Part shown: piece after piece, positions 38,028-47,060 of the stretch | How the letters are laid out: the number at the start of each line of letters is the position of its first letter | How positions within the stretch are numbered: the first letter of the stretch is position 1 | From: Lactobacillus kullabergensis | GTDB taxonomy: Bacteria; Bacillota; Bacilli; Lactobacillales; Lactobacillaceae | NCBI RefSeq assembly: GCF_000967195.1 | Contig: NZ_KQ033871.1 | Span: forward strand, 559,866-623,865 | Length of the DNA: 64,000 nucleotides | Reading direction: 5' to 3' | Made by a program: the position numbers and the translations under genes | The notes under the pieces: generated by a model | The model's input: only the letters and a program-made list of their open reading frames with translations | What the model was told of the DNA's origin: nothing | Database searches by the model: none

Positions 38028-39554
38028 ATGGAAAAAAAATTTAAAAACAAATTGCTAGTTGCTGGAACGATAGCAGCAGTTGGCTTATTTGTTGGGAGTA
38101 ATAATTCATACATTTCTGCTAAAAGTTATCATAAGGCTGTTACTAAGATAGCTGGCAATGGCAACTACGCAGTTTATCATAGTGCATCAAAGAAGGGACC
38201 ATCTGGCAAATTCACCTCTACGAAGTATTTCAAACACGCACAGATTCAGTCTAAGAAGTCTATTGCTACTAAGAAAGGCAAGTTTTGGAAAATAATTGTT
38301 GATGGTCGCACAGTTGGTTGGGTTAACCAAAACTTTTTTGCCAGAAATAAGATTTCAGTAGCCAACAAAGTTAGTTTAGTACAAAATAATCAATATTCAT
38401 TTAATACTAAAGATGCGATTAATTATGTGACTGATGGTACTGGAACCGCTGTTGATGCAAATAAAGTTAATGTTTCTAAATCTAAGATTAACTCGGGTAC
38501 GCCAGGAAAGACTACTGTAGATTACAGTTATGGCAAAGCTAAGGCTAGCGTAGACGTCACAGTTCGCTCTGACAAGAATGAAGGTATTGCAAGGGCAAAT
38601 AAAACTCCTAAGAATGGTCCAAAGGAAGTTTCTACGTGGAAGGGCAGTTCTAAGTCTTCATCCAGAAATTGGAATGCAGCTCATCACTATACTCCTGAAA
38701 CCAGATCTAATACTTTTAAAGCTAATGGTTTAACTTTGAGAACTAAGTTGTTCCAGCCTCGATTTGTGAGTCTTGACTACAATAAGGCAGGAGATAAAAT
38801 GGGTCAGGTAGGTGTAATTCCTGAAGGAATTACTGTTCATGGCTCGAACTTCACAGTTGCAGTCTTTAACTCAAGCAAAGCACAAAACGGTCACTTAGTT
38901 TCTTATGACTTAAAACACATTAACAAGTTTAAGGCACAAAACTTATTAACCCTAAACTGGTCAACTTTTAAGAAATATGCATCACATATTAAAGTTAGTC
39001 CTTATATCAAACTAGGACATGGTCAGGCTATTGGTTCATCTTCTAAATATGTTTACGTAATTGCCAATAATAATACTTCAAGCAATTCAGATGCTTCTGA
39101 AGAAATCTTGCAAATACGCAAGTCAGATATGAAGATTAATCAAATTTGGACCTTTAGAATTTCTAATTATGGTAGTCCAAGATATATTCACAATGCTACA
39201 TTTGCCGGTGACAATACAATGTATTGCCTGTTCCATAATGGTGGCCACGGTTATTATGAATATTGGAAAGTTACCCGCAGTGGTGACACCTGGACTCCAG
39301 TTGAAGTTGGCGCTACGAAAGGCAACTTTGTAAGCAATCATTCTCCAGTTCAAGGATTCACTTATGATCAAAAGCACAGTCAATTCTATGTTGGCTTTAA
39401 TGATTACATCTTTAAAGTTGATAAAGATGGTACATTTAAGAAGACCCACCATTTGAATGTTAGACGTGAAATTGAAGGGCTATCCTCTTATGGCAATAAG
39501 CTTTATGTTGAGTTTGCTCAAAGAGGGGAATTAACAGCCGGTAACACGAATTAA
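38028..39554 (+). CDS. Exported GW-like / propeller-like surface protein (paralogue B)
   Basis: A 508-residue paralogue of the protein at 26272, without its acidic Ser/Asn linker. Signal peptide (FKNKLLVAGTIAAVGLFVG, cleavage near ISA/K), GW/SH3-like module (FWKIIVDGRTVGWVNQNFF), Ig-like stretch, then a C-terminal region with matching landmarks: GVIPEGITV, IKVSPYIKLGHGQAIGSS, EEILQIRKSDMKINQIW, SPVQGFTYD and REIEGLSSYGNKLYVEFAQRGEL. The net charge is more basic than paralogue A. Weak resemblance to the helveticin J propeller is noted. Probably wall-bound or secreted; target unknown. Confidence 0.75.
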   Translation: MEKKFKNKLLVAGTIAAVGLFVGSNNSYISAKSYHKAVTKIAGNGNYAVYHSASKKGPSGKFTSTKYFKHAQIQSKKSIATKKGKFWKIIVDGRTVGWVNQNFFARNKISVANKVSLVQNNQYSFNTKDAINYVTDGTGTAVDANKVNVSKSKINSGTPGKTTVDYSYGKAKASVDVTVRSDKNEGIARANKTPKNGPKEVSTWKGSSKSSSRNWNAAHHYTPETRSNTFKANGLTLRTKLFQPRFVSLDYNKAGDKMGQVGVIPEGITVHGSNFTVAVFNSSKAQNGHLVSYDLKHINKFKAQNLLTLNWSTFKKYASHIKVSPYIKLGHGQAIGSSSKYVYVIANNNTSSNSDASEEILQIRKSDMKINQIWTFRISNYGSPRYIHNATFAGDNTMYCLFHNGGHGYYEYWKVTRSGDTWTPVEVGATKGNFVSNHSPVQGFTYDQKHSQFYVGFNDYIFKVDKDGTFKKTHHLNVRREIEGLSSYGNKLYVEFAQRGELTAGNTN

Positions 39555-39566
39555 AAATATATACTG

Positions 39567-39596
39567 AGCAGCTTGATAATCAAGCTGCTTTTTTTG
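39567..39596 (+). terminator. Rho-independent terminator
   Basis: Perfect nine-pair stem 39567-39575 with 39581-39589, five-base loop, seven T. Confidence 0.9.
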
Positions 39597-39799
39597 TTTA
39601 TCATTTTTGAACTTGAGATAAATGAAAAATACTTTCAATTATAAGTTTAATTTAAAATTTATACTTCAACTCTTACTTTAAAATGTTTTAAAAGTAATTA
39701 AGACTTTTTATATTCGCCTCCAATTAGTTTAAAAAAAAGCCGAATTCCTGTATTATGGTATGCAACAACATAAATAGAAGTTATTTTAAGGAGGATTTT

Positions 39800-40792
39800 T
39801 TGGTTAAAAGAGACTTTATTGATACCTGTAGCTTTTCAAAAGATGAAATGCAATATTTAGCTGAGCTGGGTATTAAAATTAAAGCAACTATTAATCATGG
39901 ATATTACCCATCGTTATTAAAAGGAAAAAGTCTGGGTATGATTTTTGATCAGGTATCTACAAGAACACGTTGTTCAGCTGAAACTGCCATGACTGAACTT
40001 GGCGGTCATGCATTGTATTTAGCACCTGGTCAAATTCAATTGGGAGAAAATGGTCATGAAGGCTTAGCTGATACGAGTCATGCCCTAGGTGATCTGGTTG
40101 ATATCATTGGGGTTAGAACTGCCAGTCATGAAGATATTGTTGAAATTGCTCAAAATTCGCCTGCACCCGTAGTTAATTTTATGAGTGATAATGATCATCC
40201 AACACAAGCCCTTGGAGATTTAATTACAATCAAGGAATTTTTGCCTCAAGGGAAAAAACTATCTGATGTTAAGCTGGTTTTTGTGGGGGATGCAACTCAG
40301 ATTACAGTTTCAGCACTATTTTTGTGTGCACAAATGGGGATGCACTTCGTTCAGTATGGTCCAAGATCAAAGTGGGTTCCTTCAGCCGTTTATGATAAAG
40401 CAAAGAAGTTAGCGCAGGAAAATGGTGGCACAATTACACTATCTGATGACGAAAAAGTTTTAGAGGATGCTGATTTCCTTTATACAGATGTCTGGTATGG
40501 TCTGTATGAGCAAGAACTTGATAAAGAAGAGTATATGAAGATTTTTTATCCTAAGTATCAGGTTAATGATGATCTGCTAGCTAAGACAAAAAATTCGTCC
40601 GTTAAGTTCATGCACTGTTTGCCAGCAAACCGGGGCGAAGAAGTAACGGCTTCTGTACTTGATGGCAAAAATTCAATTATCTGGCAGCAAGCTGCAAACA
40701 AAAAAACAGCAATGAGAGCAGTATTCACTTATCTACTTAAAGACCGACTTAATAATGACGGCCAAGAAGCTTTACAAAATTTATTAGCATAA
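39800..40792 (+). CDS. Carbamoyltransferase, putrescine type
   Basis: Aspartate/ornithine carbamoyltransferase family, 330 residues. Carbamoyl-phosphate site STRTR at 53-57 and HPTQ at 133-136; HCLPANRGEE at 272-281. The segments YYPSLLKGKSLGMIF, GGHALYLAPGQIQLG and LYTDVWYGLYE are those of putrescine carbamoyltransferase rather than ornithine carbamoyltransferase. TTG 39800 follows AAGGAGG (39788-39794), so the upstream ATG at 39755 is rejected. No agmatine deiminase, antiporter of that operon or carbamate kinase lies beside it, so it is an orphan and its true substrate needs care. Confidence 0.8.
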   Translation: MVKRDFIDTCSFSKDEMQYLAELGIKIKATINHGYYPSLLKGKSLGMIFDQVSTRTRCSAETAMTELGGHALYLAPGQIQLGENGHEGLADTSHALGDLVDIIGVRTASHEDIVEIAQNSPAPVVNFMSDNDHPTQALGDLITIKEFLPQGKKLSDVKLVFVGDATQITVSALFLCAQMGMHFVQYGPRSKWVPSAVYDKAKKLAQENGGTITLSDDEKVLEDADFLYTDVWYGLYEQELDKEEYMKIFYPKYQVNDDLLAKTKNSSVKFMHCLPANRGEEVTASVLDGKNSIIWQQAANKKTAMRAVFTYLLKDRLNNDGQEALQNLLA

Positions 40793-40797
40793 AACAG

Positions 40798-40836
40798 AAA
40801 GAGTATCTTTTGCTAAATTGCAAGAGATACTCTTTT
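40798..40836. terminator. Bidirectional terminator, carbamoyltransferase and tRNA-Arg
   Basis: An 11-pair outer stem (AAAGAGTATCT with AGATACTCTTT) plus inner TTGC/GCAA pairs; flanked by A-rich and T-rich ends, it serves the + strand gene and the minus-strand tRNA. Confidence 0.8.
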
Positions 40837-40844
40837 CATTCCAA

Positions 40845-40916
40845 TGGGTCCCCTGAGAGTCGAACTCAGATTTTAAGAACCGGAATCTTACGTGCGATCC
40901 ATTACACTAAGGACCC
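40845..40916 (-). tRNA. tRNA-Arg (anticodon CCG)
   Basis: Reading the minus strand gives a full cloverleaf of 72 bases: acceptor GGGTCCT with GGGACCC (one G-T), D stem GTGT/GCAC, anticodon stem TAAGA/TCTTA with loop TTCCGGT (anticodon CCG, reads CGG), T stem CTGAG/CTCAG with loop TTCGACT, and discriminator A. CCA is not encoded. Confidence 0.95.
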
Positions 40917-41056
40917 AGAATTGGCACAACAACAAGTATAACAGAAAAAGACTAAAAATTGAATTGTTTTTTCTTTGATAAACGAAAAAGACAGTAAGAC
41001 ATTTTAAAACAAAAGTTGGGTAAAATATTAAGACTTTCTAATTGGTTTGATTTCAC

Positions 41057-41085
41057 TTGAATTATTTTTTGTGTGTTGCTATACT
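41057..41085 (+). promoter_or_regulatory. Promoter of the cggR-gap operon
   Basis: TTGAAT at 41057-41062, 17-base spacer, TATACT at 41080-41085 with an extended TGC just before it. Start of transcription expected near 41092. Confidence 0.75.
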
Positions 41086-41156
41086 ATAGTTGTCGATTGA
41101 GAAATGAGTAACTTGATTAGCGTCAGGTCACGTTTCTCATATATTTTTAGACAATC

Positions 41157-41196
41157 TGGGACACCTAATGACAATAAATGGGTCAATTTGGTCCCA
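41157..41196 (+). promoter_or_regulatory. Probable CggR operator
   Basis: Two repeat units 22 bases apart: GGGAC-6-TGAC from 41158 and GGGTC-6-GTCC from 41180. They resemble the tandem GGGAC-6-TGTC operator of Bacillus CggR and lie, as there, between the promoter and cggR. Confidence 0.55.
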
Positions 41197-41214
41197 GAAG
41201 AAGGAGAGATATTG

Positions 41215-42246
41215 ATGTACTCGGAATTTCCCGTGCTTGAAGCTCTCGTTCCTGACATCTTAAAAGTTTTTCGACAAAGATATCTTGTTCTTGAGCAAAT
41301 ATCACTTAATGCACCAGTAGGACGCAGAAGTGTGGCTCAGTCACTAGGACTTTCTGAAAGAAATGTGCGAACAGAAACTGAATATCTTCGTGATCATGGT
41401 TTGATTGAGATCAAAAGTTTTGGCATGTTTATGACAGAAAAGGGCAAAAAGATATTGCAGGAGGCTGCTCCTCTGATAGATCGTTTGTTTAACGCTCGTA
41501 AAACAGAAATTGATTTGGCGCGTAAACTTGGTATCGAACGGACAATTATTGTACCGGGTGATAGCGATTTACAGGACTTGGTTTATGAGAGAATGGGTGA
41601 AGAGCTTAATGCAGCTCTGGACCTTCTTTTGCCGTTAGGACATTCAATTATTACTGTTCTTGGCGGTGAAGCTCTTGCAAAATCGACTAGGAATTTGTCT
41701 AAAAGTTTAAGTAAAAATCGACAACTGGTATTTGTACCGGGTCGTGGAGCTTTGGGCGAAAATGTTGCTATTCAAAGTAATACTATCGTTCAAGAAATGG
41801 CTGCTGAAACAGGTGGTAAATATAAAACGTTATATTTACCAGAACAGATTTCATCAGCTGCATACAAATCTTTAATTCGTGAATCTACATTTACTGATGT
41901 CCTTGAAGATATTTCACAAACTGATGTTGTAATTCACGGAATTGGACTAGCTCACGACATGGCAAGACGCAGAGGATACGATTCAGTTCGTTTGTCCGAG
42001 TTGCGTGAAAAAAAAGTAGTCACCGAGTGTTTTGGGTGTTTTTTCGATGGCGAAGGAAAGATTGTTGACCGCGTGCATCAGGTTGGCTTGCAGTTTGAGA
42101 ATCTAAATAAAATACCTCACATATTTGCATTTGCTTGCGGTGGTCGCAAGGCTAAAGCAATCAAGGCTTATATGCCCAATGCTCCTCATCAAACCTGGTT
42201 AATTACTGATGAAGGAGCCTCAGAGAAGATTTTAAAGGAGAAATAA
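41215..42246 (+). CDS. cggR: Central glycolytic genes regulator CggR
   Basis: SorC/DeoR-type repressor of the gap operon, released by fructose 1,6-bisphosphate. The 343-residue product has an N-terminal winged HTH (RRSVAQSLGLSERNVRTETEYLRDHGLIE, about residues 39-70) and a SorC sugar-binding domain with VLGGEALAKSTRNL and VPGRGALGENVAIQ. ATG 41215 is preferred: AAGGAGA is seven bases upstream, and the longer frame from 41104 would run through the operator. It is followed by gapA with no terminator between. Confidence 0.93.
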   Translation: MYSEFPVLEALVPDILKVFRQRYLVLEQISLNAPVGRRSVAQSLGLSERNVRTETEYLRDHGLIEIKSFGMFMTEKGKKILQEAAPLIDRLFNARKTEIDLARKLGIERTIIVPGDSDLQDLVYERMGEELNAALDLLLPLGHSIITVLGGEALAKSTRNLSKSLSKNRQLVFVPGRGALGENVAIQSNTIVQEMAAETGGKYKTLYLPEQISSAAYKSLIRESTFTDVLEDISQTDVVIHGIGLAHDMARRRGYDSVRLSELREKKVVTECFGCFFDGEGKIVDRVHQVGLQFENLNKIPHIFAFACGGRKAKAIKAYMPNAPHQTWLITDEGASEKILKEK

Positions 42247-42309
42247 TTCTCATTTAAAATAAATTGATGTTTACAGTTCTTACATAGTTCTTAAGGAGGA
42301 CTTTAGAAT

Positions 42310-43326
42310 ATGACAGTTAAAATTGGTATTAACGGCTTTGGCCGTATTGGTCGTTTGGCATTCCGTCGCATTATGGATTTGGGCGAAAAGTCAAAGGATA
42401 TTGAAGTTGTTGCTATTAACGACTTGACTACTCCAGCACTTTTGGCACACTTGCTAAAATATGACTCAACTCATGGCACTTTCAACCACGAAGTTTCAGC
42501 TACTGAAGATTCAATCGTTGTAGATGGCAAGAAATACCGTGTATACGCAGAACCTCAAGCTCAAAACATTCCTTGGGTTAAGAATGATGGTGTTGACTTT
42601 GTTCTTGAATGTACTGGTTTCTACACAAGCAAGGCTAAGTCACAAGCTCACCTTGACGCAGGTGCCAAGAGAGTCTTGATTTCAGCTCCTGCTGGTAATG
42701 ACTTAAAGACTATTGTTTACTCAGTAAACGATGATACTTTAGATGCAAACGACAAGATCGTTTCAGCTGGTTCATGTACTACTAACTCATTAGCACCAAT
42801 GGTTGACGCTTTGCAAAAAGAATTTGGTATTAAAGTAGCTACTATGACTACTATCCACGCTTACACTTCAACCCAAATGCTTTTGGATGGTCCTGTTCGT
42901 GGTGGTAACATGCGTGCCGCTCGTGCTGCTGCAGTTAACATTATTCCTCACTCAACTGGTGCTGCTAAGGCCATTGGTCTTGTTGTTCCAGAATTGAATG
43001 GTAAAGTTAACGGTCATGCACAACGTGTTCCAGTTACTGATGGTTCATTAACTGAATTAGTTTCAATCCTTGACAAGAAAGTTACTGCTGATGAAGTTAA
43101 CTCAGCATTGAAGAAGTACGAGAGTCCATCATTTGGTTACAACGATGACGAAATCGTTTCAAGTGATGTAGTTGGTATGACTGCTGGTTCAATCTTTGAC
43201 CCAACTCAAACCATGGTAACTACTGCCGGTGACAATCAGTTAGTTAAGACTGTTGCTTGGTACGACAATGAATACTCATTCACTTGCCAAATGGTTCGTA
43301 CTTTGTTGAAATTTGCTACTCTTTAA
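42310..43326 (+). CDS. gapA: Glyceraldehyde-3-phosphate dehydrogenase
   Basis: Glycolytic oxidation of glyceraldehyde 3-phosphate with NAD. NAD motif [14 protein letters not shown] at residues 6-19, catalytic Cys156 in SCTTN, and WYDNEYSF near the C-terminus. Length 338. AAGGAGG at 42292-42298 is a strong ribosome site, and codon use is markedly biased toward a few codons, as in highly expressed genes. Second gene of the CggR operon; a hairpin follows it before pgk. Confidence 0.98.
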   Translation: MTVKIGINGFGRIGRLAFRRIMDLGEKSKDIEVVAINDLTTPALLAHLLKYDSTHGTFNHEVSATEDSIVVDGKKYRVYAEPQAQNIPWVKNDGVDFVLECTGFYTSKAKSQAHLDAGAKRVLISAPAGNDLKTIVYSVNDDTLDANDKIVSAGSCTTNSLAPMVDALQKEFGIKVATMTTIHAYTSTQMLLDGPVRGGNMRAARAAAVNIIPHSTGAAKAIGLVVPELNGKVNGHAQRVPVTDGSLTELVSILDKKVTADEVNSALKKYESPSFGYNDDEIVSSDVVGMTAGSIFDPTQTMVTTAGDNQLVKTVAWYDNEYSFTCQMVRTLLKFATL

Positions 43327-43362
43327 TCTGTAATATTTGATTACTGTTAGGTGGTAAAAGAG

Positions 43363-43398
43363 AAGGCGGAGGGAAATTCTTCCTTCCGCCTTTTTTTC
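43363..43398 (+). terminator. GC-rich hairpin between gapA and pgk
   Basis: Arms 43363-43375 and 43380-43392 form a 13-pair stem with one G-T pair and a four-base loop, followed by a run of T. It is probably a partial terminator that lets gapA exceed pgk/tpiA, unless pgk has its own promoter. Confidence 0.85.
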
Positions 43399-43432
43399 AA
43401 AATTAAATAAATAAAGTTATCGGAGGATATAG

Positions 43433-44644
43433 ATGGCTAAATTAATAGTTTCTGACCTTGATGTAAAAGGCAAAAAAGTTTTAGTCCGTGTTGATTTTAA
43501 CGTACCAATTAAAGATGGTGTCATTGGAGATGACAACAGAATTGTTGCTGCACTTCCTACTATCAAATACATTATTGAAAATGGAGGTAAAGCAATTTTG
43601 CTTAGTCACTTGGGTCGTGTAAAGTCTGATGACGATAAGAAAGAATTGTCATTAAAACCTGTTGCAGAACGTTTAAGCGAACTTTTGAAGAAACCAGTAA
43701 CTTTTGTTCCAGCTAACGAAGGTAAAGAAGTTGAAGATGCTGTTGCCAAAATGCAAGACGGTGACGTTGATGTTTTGGAAAACACTCGTTTCCAAGATAT
43801 TGATAATGATTTTGGCAAGCGTGAAAGCAAGAATGATCCTAAATTAGGTGAATACTGGGCTTCATTAGGTGACATGTATGTTAACGATGCTTTTGGTACA
43901 GCTCACAGAAGCCATGCTTCAAATGTTGGTATTGCTGAAGCCATGAAGAAGGACGGCAAGCCAGTTGCTGCAGGTTTCTTAATGGAAAAAGAAATCAAGT
44001 TCCTAGGTGATGCTGTTGCTAACCCTGTACACCCATTTGTTACCATTTTAGGTGGTGCTAAGGTTTCAGACAAGATTGACGTTATTACTAACCTTATTCC
44101 TAAATCAGACCACATTTTAATTGGTGGCGGCATGGCTTATACATTCTTAGCAGCCCAAGGCCATGAAATTGGCAAATCTTTGTTTGAACCAGATAAAGTT
44201 GATCTTGCTAAAAAATTGTTAAAAGACGCTGATGGTAAGATTGTATTACCTGTTGACAACGTTGCAGCAACAGAATTTTCAAACGATGCTGCCCGTAAAG
44301 TTGTAGAAGATGACATTCCTGAAAACATGATGGGTCTTGATATCGGTCCTAAGACTGTTGCCAAGTTCAAGGATGTTTTAAAAGATGCTAAGACTGTTGT
44401 TTGGAATGGACCAATGGGTGCCTTTGAAATGTCTAATTTTGCTGAAGGTACATTAGAAGTTGGTAAGGCTCTTGCTGATTTAACTGATGCTACTACTATT
44501 ATCGGTGGTGGTGACTCAACAGCAGCTGCTAAACAACTTGGTATTGCTCCTAAGATTACCCACATCTCAACTGGTGGTGGTGCTTCCTTGCAATACCTTG
44601 AAGGTAAGGAATTACCAGGAATTGCCTGCATTTCAGACAAGTAA
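43433..44644 (+). CDS. pgk: Phosphoglycerate kinase
   Basis: ATP-generating step of glycolysis. The 403-residue protein has [12 protein letters not shown] near the start, [20 protein letters not shown] and the nucleotide-binding [13 protein letters not shown] near the end. CGGAGG at 43421-43426 precedes the ATG. It is separated from gapA by a strong hairpin and from tpiA by 24 bases. Biased codon use as in gapA. Confidence 0.98.
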   Translation: MAKLIVSDLDVKGKKVLVRVDFNVPIKDGVIGDDNRIVAALPTIKYIIENGGKAILLSHLGRVKSDDDKKELSLKPVAERLSELLKKPVTFVPANEGKEVEDAVAKMQDGDVDVLENTRFQDIDNDFGKRESKNDPKLGEYWASLGDMYVNDAFGTAHRSHASNVGIAEAMKKDGKPVAAGFLMEKEIKFLGDAVANPVHPFVTILGGAKVSDKIDVITNLIPKSDHILIGGGMAYTFLAAQGHEIGKSLFEPDKVDLAKKLLKDADGKIVLPVDNVAATEFSNDAARKVVEDDIPENMMGLDIGPKTVAKFKDVLKDAKTVVWNGPMGAFEMSNFAEGTLEVGKALADLTDATTIIGGGDSTAAAKQLGIAPKITHISTGGGASLQYLEGKELPGIACISDK

Positions 44645-44668
44645 ACTTTAAGAAAGGACATTATTTAC

Positions 44669-45424
44669 ATGCGTACACCAATTATTGCTGGTAACTGGAA
44701 ATTACATATGAATCCTAAGCAAACAACTGAATTTGTTGCTGCTGTAAAGGATAAATTGCCAGAAGCAAGTAAGGTTGAAGCACTAATTTGTGCTCCTGCC
44801 GTCGATCTTGAAAGTTTAGCGAACGCAGCTGCTGGCACAAACCTGCGCGTCGGTGCAGAAAATGCTTATTTTGAAGATGAAGGTGCCTTCACTGGTGAAA
44901 CTTCACCTAAAGTTTTAAAAGAAATGGGCATGAACTATTGTATTATTGGTCACTCCGAACGCCGTGGCTATTTTCACGAAACAGATGATGACATTAACAA
45001 GAAAGCTAAGGCTTTATTTGCTAATGGCGTTACCCCAATTATTTGCTGTGGCGAATCACTTGAAACACGTGAGGCTAATAAGCAAGAAGATTGGGTAGTT
45101 AGTCAAATCAAAGCTGCACTTGCTGGCTTATCTGCGGATCAAGTTGCCAGTTTAGTTATTGCCTATGAACCAATCTGGGCTATTGGAACCGGTAAGACTG
45201 CCAGTTCAGATCAAGCTGAAGAAATGTGCAAAACTATTCGTGACACTGTTAAAGATCTGTACAACGAAGAAACTGCTGAGAACGTTAGAATTCAATATGG
45301 TGGTTCAGTAAATCCAGGTAATGTTAAGGAATTAATGGCTAAACCTGACATTGATGGTGGTTTAGTCGGCGGTGCTTCACTTAAACCTGATTCATTCTTA
45401 GAATTAGTAAATTATCAAGATTAG
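44669..45424 (+). CDS. tpiA: Triosephosphate isomerase
   Basis: Interconverts dihydroxyacetone phosphate and glyceraldehyde 3-phosphate. The 251-residue TIM barrel has Lys11 (GNWKLH), catalytic His95 (IIGHSERR) and Glu167 ([11 protein letters not shown]), and YGGSV near the end. AAAGGA lies upstream. Last gene of the operon; no eno or phosphoglycerate mutase follows. It would also take up the triose phosphate from the class II aldolase at 24.7 kb. Confidence 0.98.
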   Translation: MRTPIIAGNWKLHMNPKQTTEFVAAVKDKLPEASKVEALICAPAVDLESLANAAAGTNLRVGAENAYFEDEGAFTGETSPKVLKEMGMNYCIIGHSERRGYFHETDDDINKKAKALFANGVTPIICCGESLETREANKQEDWVVSQIKAALAGLSADQVASLVIAYEPIWAIGTGKTASSDQAEEMCKTIRDTVKDLYNEETAENVRIQYGGSVNPGNVKELMAKPDIDGGLVGGASLKPDSFLELVNYQD

Positions 45425-45442
45425 TTTTAAATGCAATTTAGC

Positions 45443-45476
45443 AAAAAGTTTCTGCGATTCACAGAAACTTTTTTTG
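45443..45476 (+). terminator. Rho-independent terminator after tpiA
   Basis: Arms 45443-45454 and 45462-45473, seven-base loop, T tract. Confidence 0.9.
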
Positions 45477-45580
45477 TTTAACCGAAAAATATAATTATTT
45501 TGTGCTTGATTTGTAATAAAATATAAAATACTATAAATTCATAAGTAATAAATATATAAATAATAAGATCAGGTAGCGAA

Positions 45581-46159
45581 ATGAAAAAGAAAGTTAATTT
45601 TAAACTAGCAGAAATATTGGTAGCACTCTTGGGTGTGCTAATTTTAGGATTCTGTATTCAAGATAGTAACAATTTTACTGGTTTTAGTAATACTGTAGAC
45701 GCAAAACCTGTTAAGGGAGACTTAGGAAAATTTACTGTACCTAAAAAAATGCGCGGCACATGGTATGGCAAGTATTTTGACATCAATGGTATTAAAGCAA
45801 AGAAAGTTGATAAGATTAAAATTACTGCCCACACAATTGCCGGGAGTTCATTGCATAAACAAGAAGCTAATTTTAAAGGTACCAAAATACCTAAGGCGGC
45901 TCGGAACTGGTCGAGAACATATTATCCAGTAAAGTTTAAAAAAGATAAGGGTATAAAATACATATCCATGTATCCGTGGGTAAGCCCGGTCTTGTCAGGC
46001 GAGAGTCTTGGCTTGTATCATTATAAGGGCCATAAGGTTTTAATTGATAGAACTACATCTTCATTTAGAATTACTAATGTTTATTGGAAAACGCGCAAAC
46101 TGGCTCAAAAATATGGCGGTCATAAACCTAAAGAGCTTAAAAGATACGGGGAATGGTAA
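45581..46159 (+). CDS. Small exported protein, RGxWY family member
   Basis: A 192-residue exported protein. The N-terminus (KKKVNFKLAEILVALLGVLILGF) is a signal peptide or anchor. The mature part is basic and has MRGTWYGKYFDINGIKAKK, then VYWKTRKLAQKYG near the end; both motifs occur in the C-terminal domain of the lipoprotein at 34502. The ribosome site (CAGGT) is weak. The next two genes are more distant relatives. No function known. Confidence 0.75.
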   Translation: MKKKVNFKLAEILVALLGVLILGFCIQDSNNFTGFSNTVDAKPVKGDLGKFTVPKKMRGTWYGKYFDINGIKAKKVDKIKITAHTIAGSSLHKQEANFKGTKIPKAARNWSRTYYPVKFKKDKGIKYISMYPWVSPVLSGESLGLYHYKGHKVLIDRTTSSFRITNVYWKTRKLAQKYGGHKPKELKRYGEW

Positions 46160-46185
46160 TTTCATGTATTTTTCCTAAGTAATCG

Positions 46186-46211
46186 AGGTCACTACTCATA
46201 GTGGCTTTTTG
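46186..46211 (+). terminator. Rho-independent terminator
   Basis: Arms 46186-46194 and 46199-46207 with G-T pairs, four-base loop, T run. Confidence 0.7.
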
Positions 46212-46231
46212 TTTACTTTCAATGATATCGC

Positions 46232-46260
46232 TTGCAATAAGGGAAATACCTGTCCATAAT
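46232..46260 (+). promoter_or_regulatory. Promoter of the exported-protein gene at 46295
   Basis: TTGCAA at 46232-46237, 17-base spacer, CATAAT at 46255-46260. Confidence 0.6.
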
Positions 46261-46294
46261 ATGAGGTAAAAGTTCTAGTAAGGGAGGCAATACT

Positions 46295-46936
46295 ATGAAA
46301 CTTCATAAAACTGCGATTTGGACAGCAGCAGTAATTGCTTTAGCTGCAGCTGGTGGAATTATTAATAGCCAGACAAATCAAGCTCAGACTGTTAAGGTGC
46401 AAAAATCCGTTAAGAAAATCAGTAATAAAACTAAGTATGGCTTTAAAAGAGATTTCAAGTTTCCACAATCATGGCGGGGCAAGTGGTTTAGTAATACACA
46501 TGGTCACTTAAGCAACATGATTATTAAGAAAAATGGTTTCAACACTCCTTGGACTGGAGAATACGTTGAATTAGTTTCGGTCGGCAAAGTTAAAGGTACT
46601 AATAAATACTTATGGCAAATGCCTCACAGTTGGTTTACAAAACACAATAAAATATTCAAAAATTTGGGACGAGTAACAACTAAAAACTTAAAAAATAAAA
46701 AGTGGATAGTTTTTAGTCCGATTGATGAAAATAATATCAAAATAGGATATGCTTTCAGTTTACAAAATAAAAAAATTGACGGTAAAACCCAGAAAGTAAT
46801 GTTTGAAGCTAATCCTAAGACTGGCGAAATCTATGATCAATTTTATCGTTCACCAAAATTAGCACAGAAATACCAAAATTATCATTTTAAGAATGAAACG
46901 TATGCTCCTGTTTTTAATCAATATCAAAAAAAGTAA
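46295..46936 (+). CDS. Small exported protein, RGxW family member
   Basis: A 213-residue protein with a signal peptide (HKTAIWTAAVIALAAAGGI). The mature part is strongly basic: FPQSWRGKWFSN near residue 62, FNTPWTGEYVELV, then a C-terminal YRSPKLAQKYQNYHFKNE. It is a close relative of the next gene (47061), with matching blocks along the whole length, and a more distant relative of 45581 and the 34502 lipoprotein. GGGAGG precedes the ATG; it has its own promoter and terminator. Function unknown. Confidence 0.78.
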   Translation: MKLHKTAIWTAAVIALAAAGGIINSQTNQAQTVKVQKSVKKISNKTKYGFKRDFKFPQSWRGKWFSNTHGHLSNMIIKKNGFNTPWTGEYVELVSVGKVKGTNKYLWQMPHSWFTKHNKIFKNLGRVTTKNLKNKKWIVFSPIDENNIKIGYAFSLQNKKIDGKTQKVMFEANPKTGEIYDQFYRSPKLAQKYQNYHFKNETYAPVFNQYQKK

Positions 46937-46949
46937 ATATTTCAGAATA

Positions 46950-46980
46950 AAAAACTGGTTTTTAATGGAACCAGTTTTTG
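46950..46980 (+). terminator. Rho-independent terminator
   Basis: Perfect 11-pair stem 46950-46960 with 46969-46979, eight-base loop, T-rich arm. Confidence 0.85.
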
Positions 46981-47060
46981 CTTTAAAAATGTATTTCTTA
47001 AATTGAGCAGCCATCTTATAATTATTACTATATAATAAAAAGTATTTTAGGAGAAAATGA

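Noticed and set aside
43606-44661. Long minus-strand open frames inside pgk
   Set aside because: Codon-bias shadows of a highly expressed gene; no ribosome sites and low-complexity serine-rich products.
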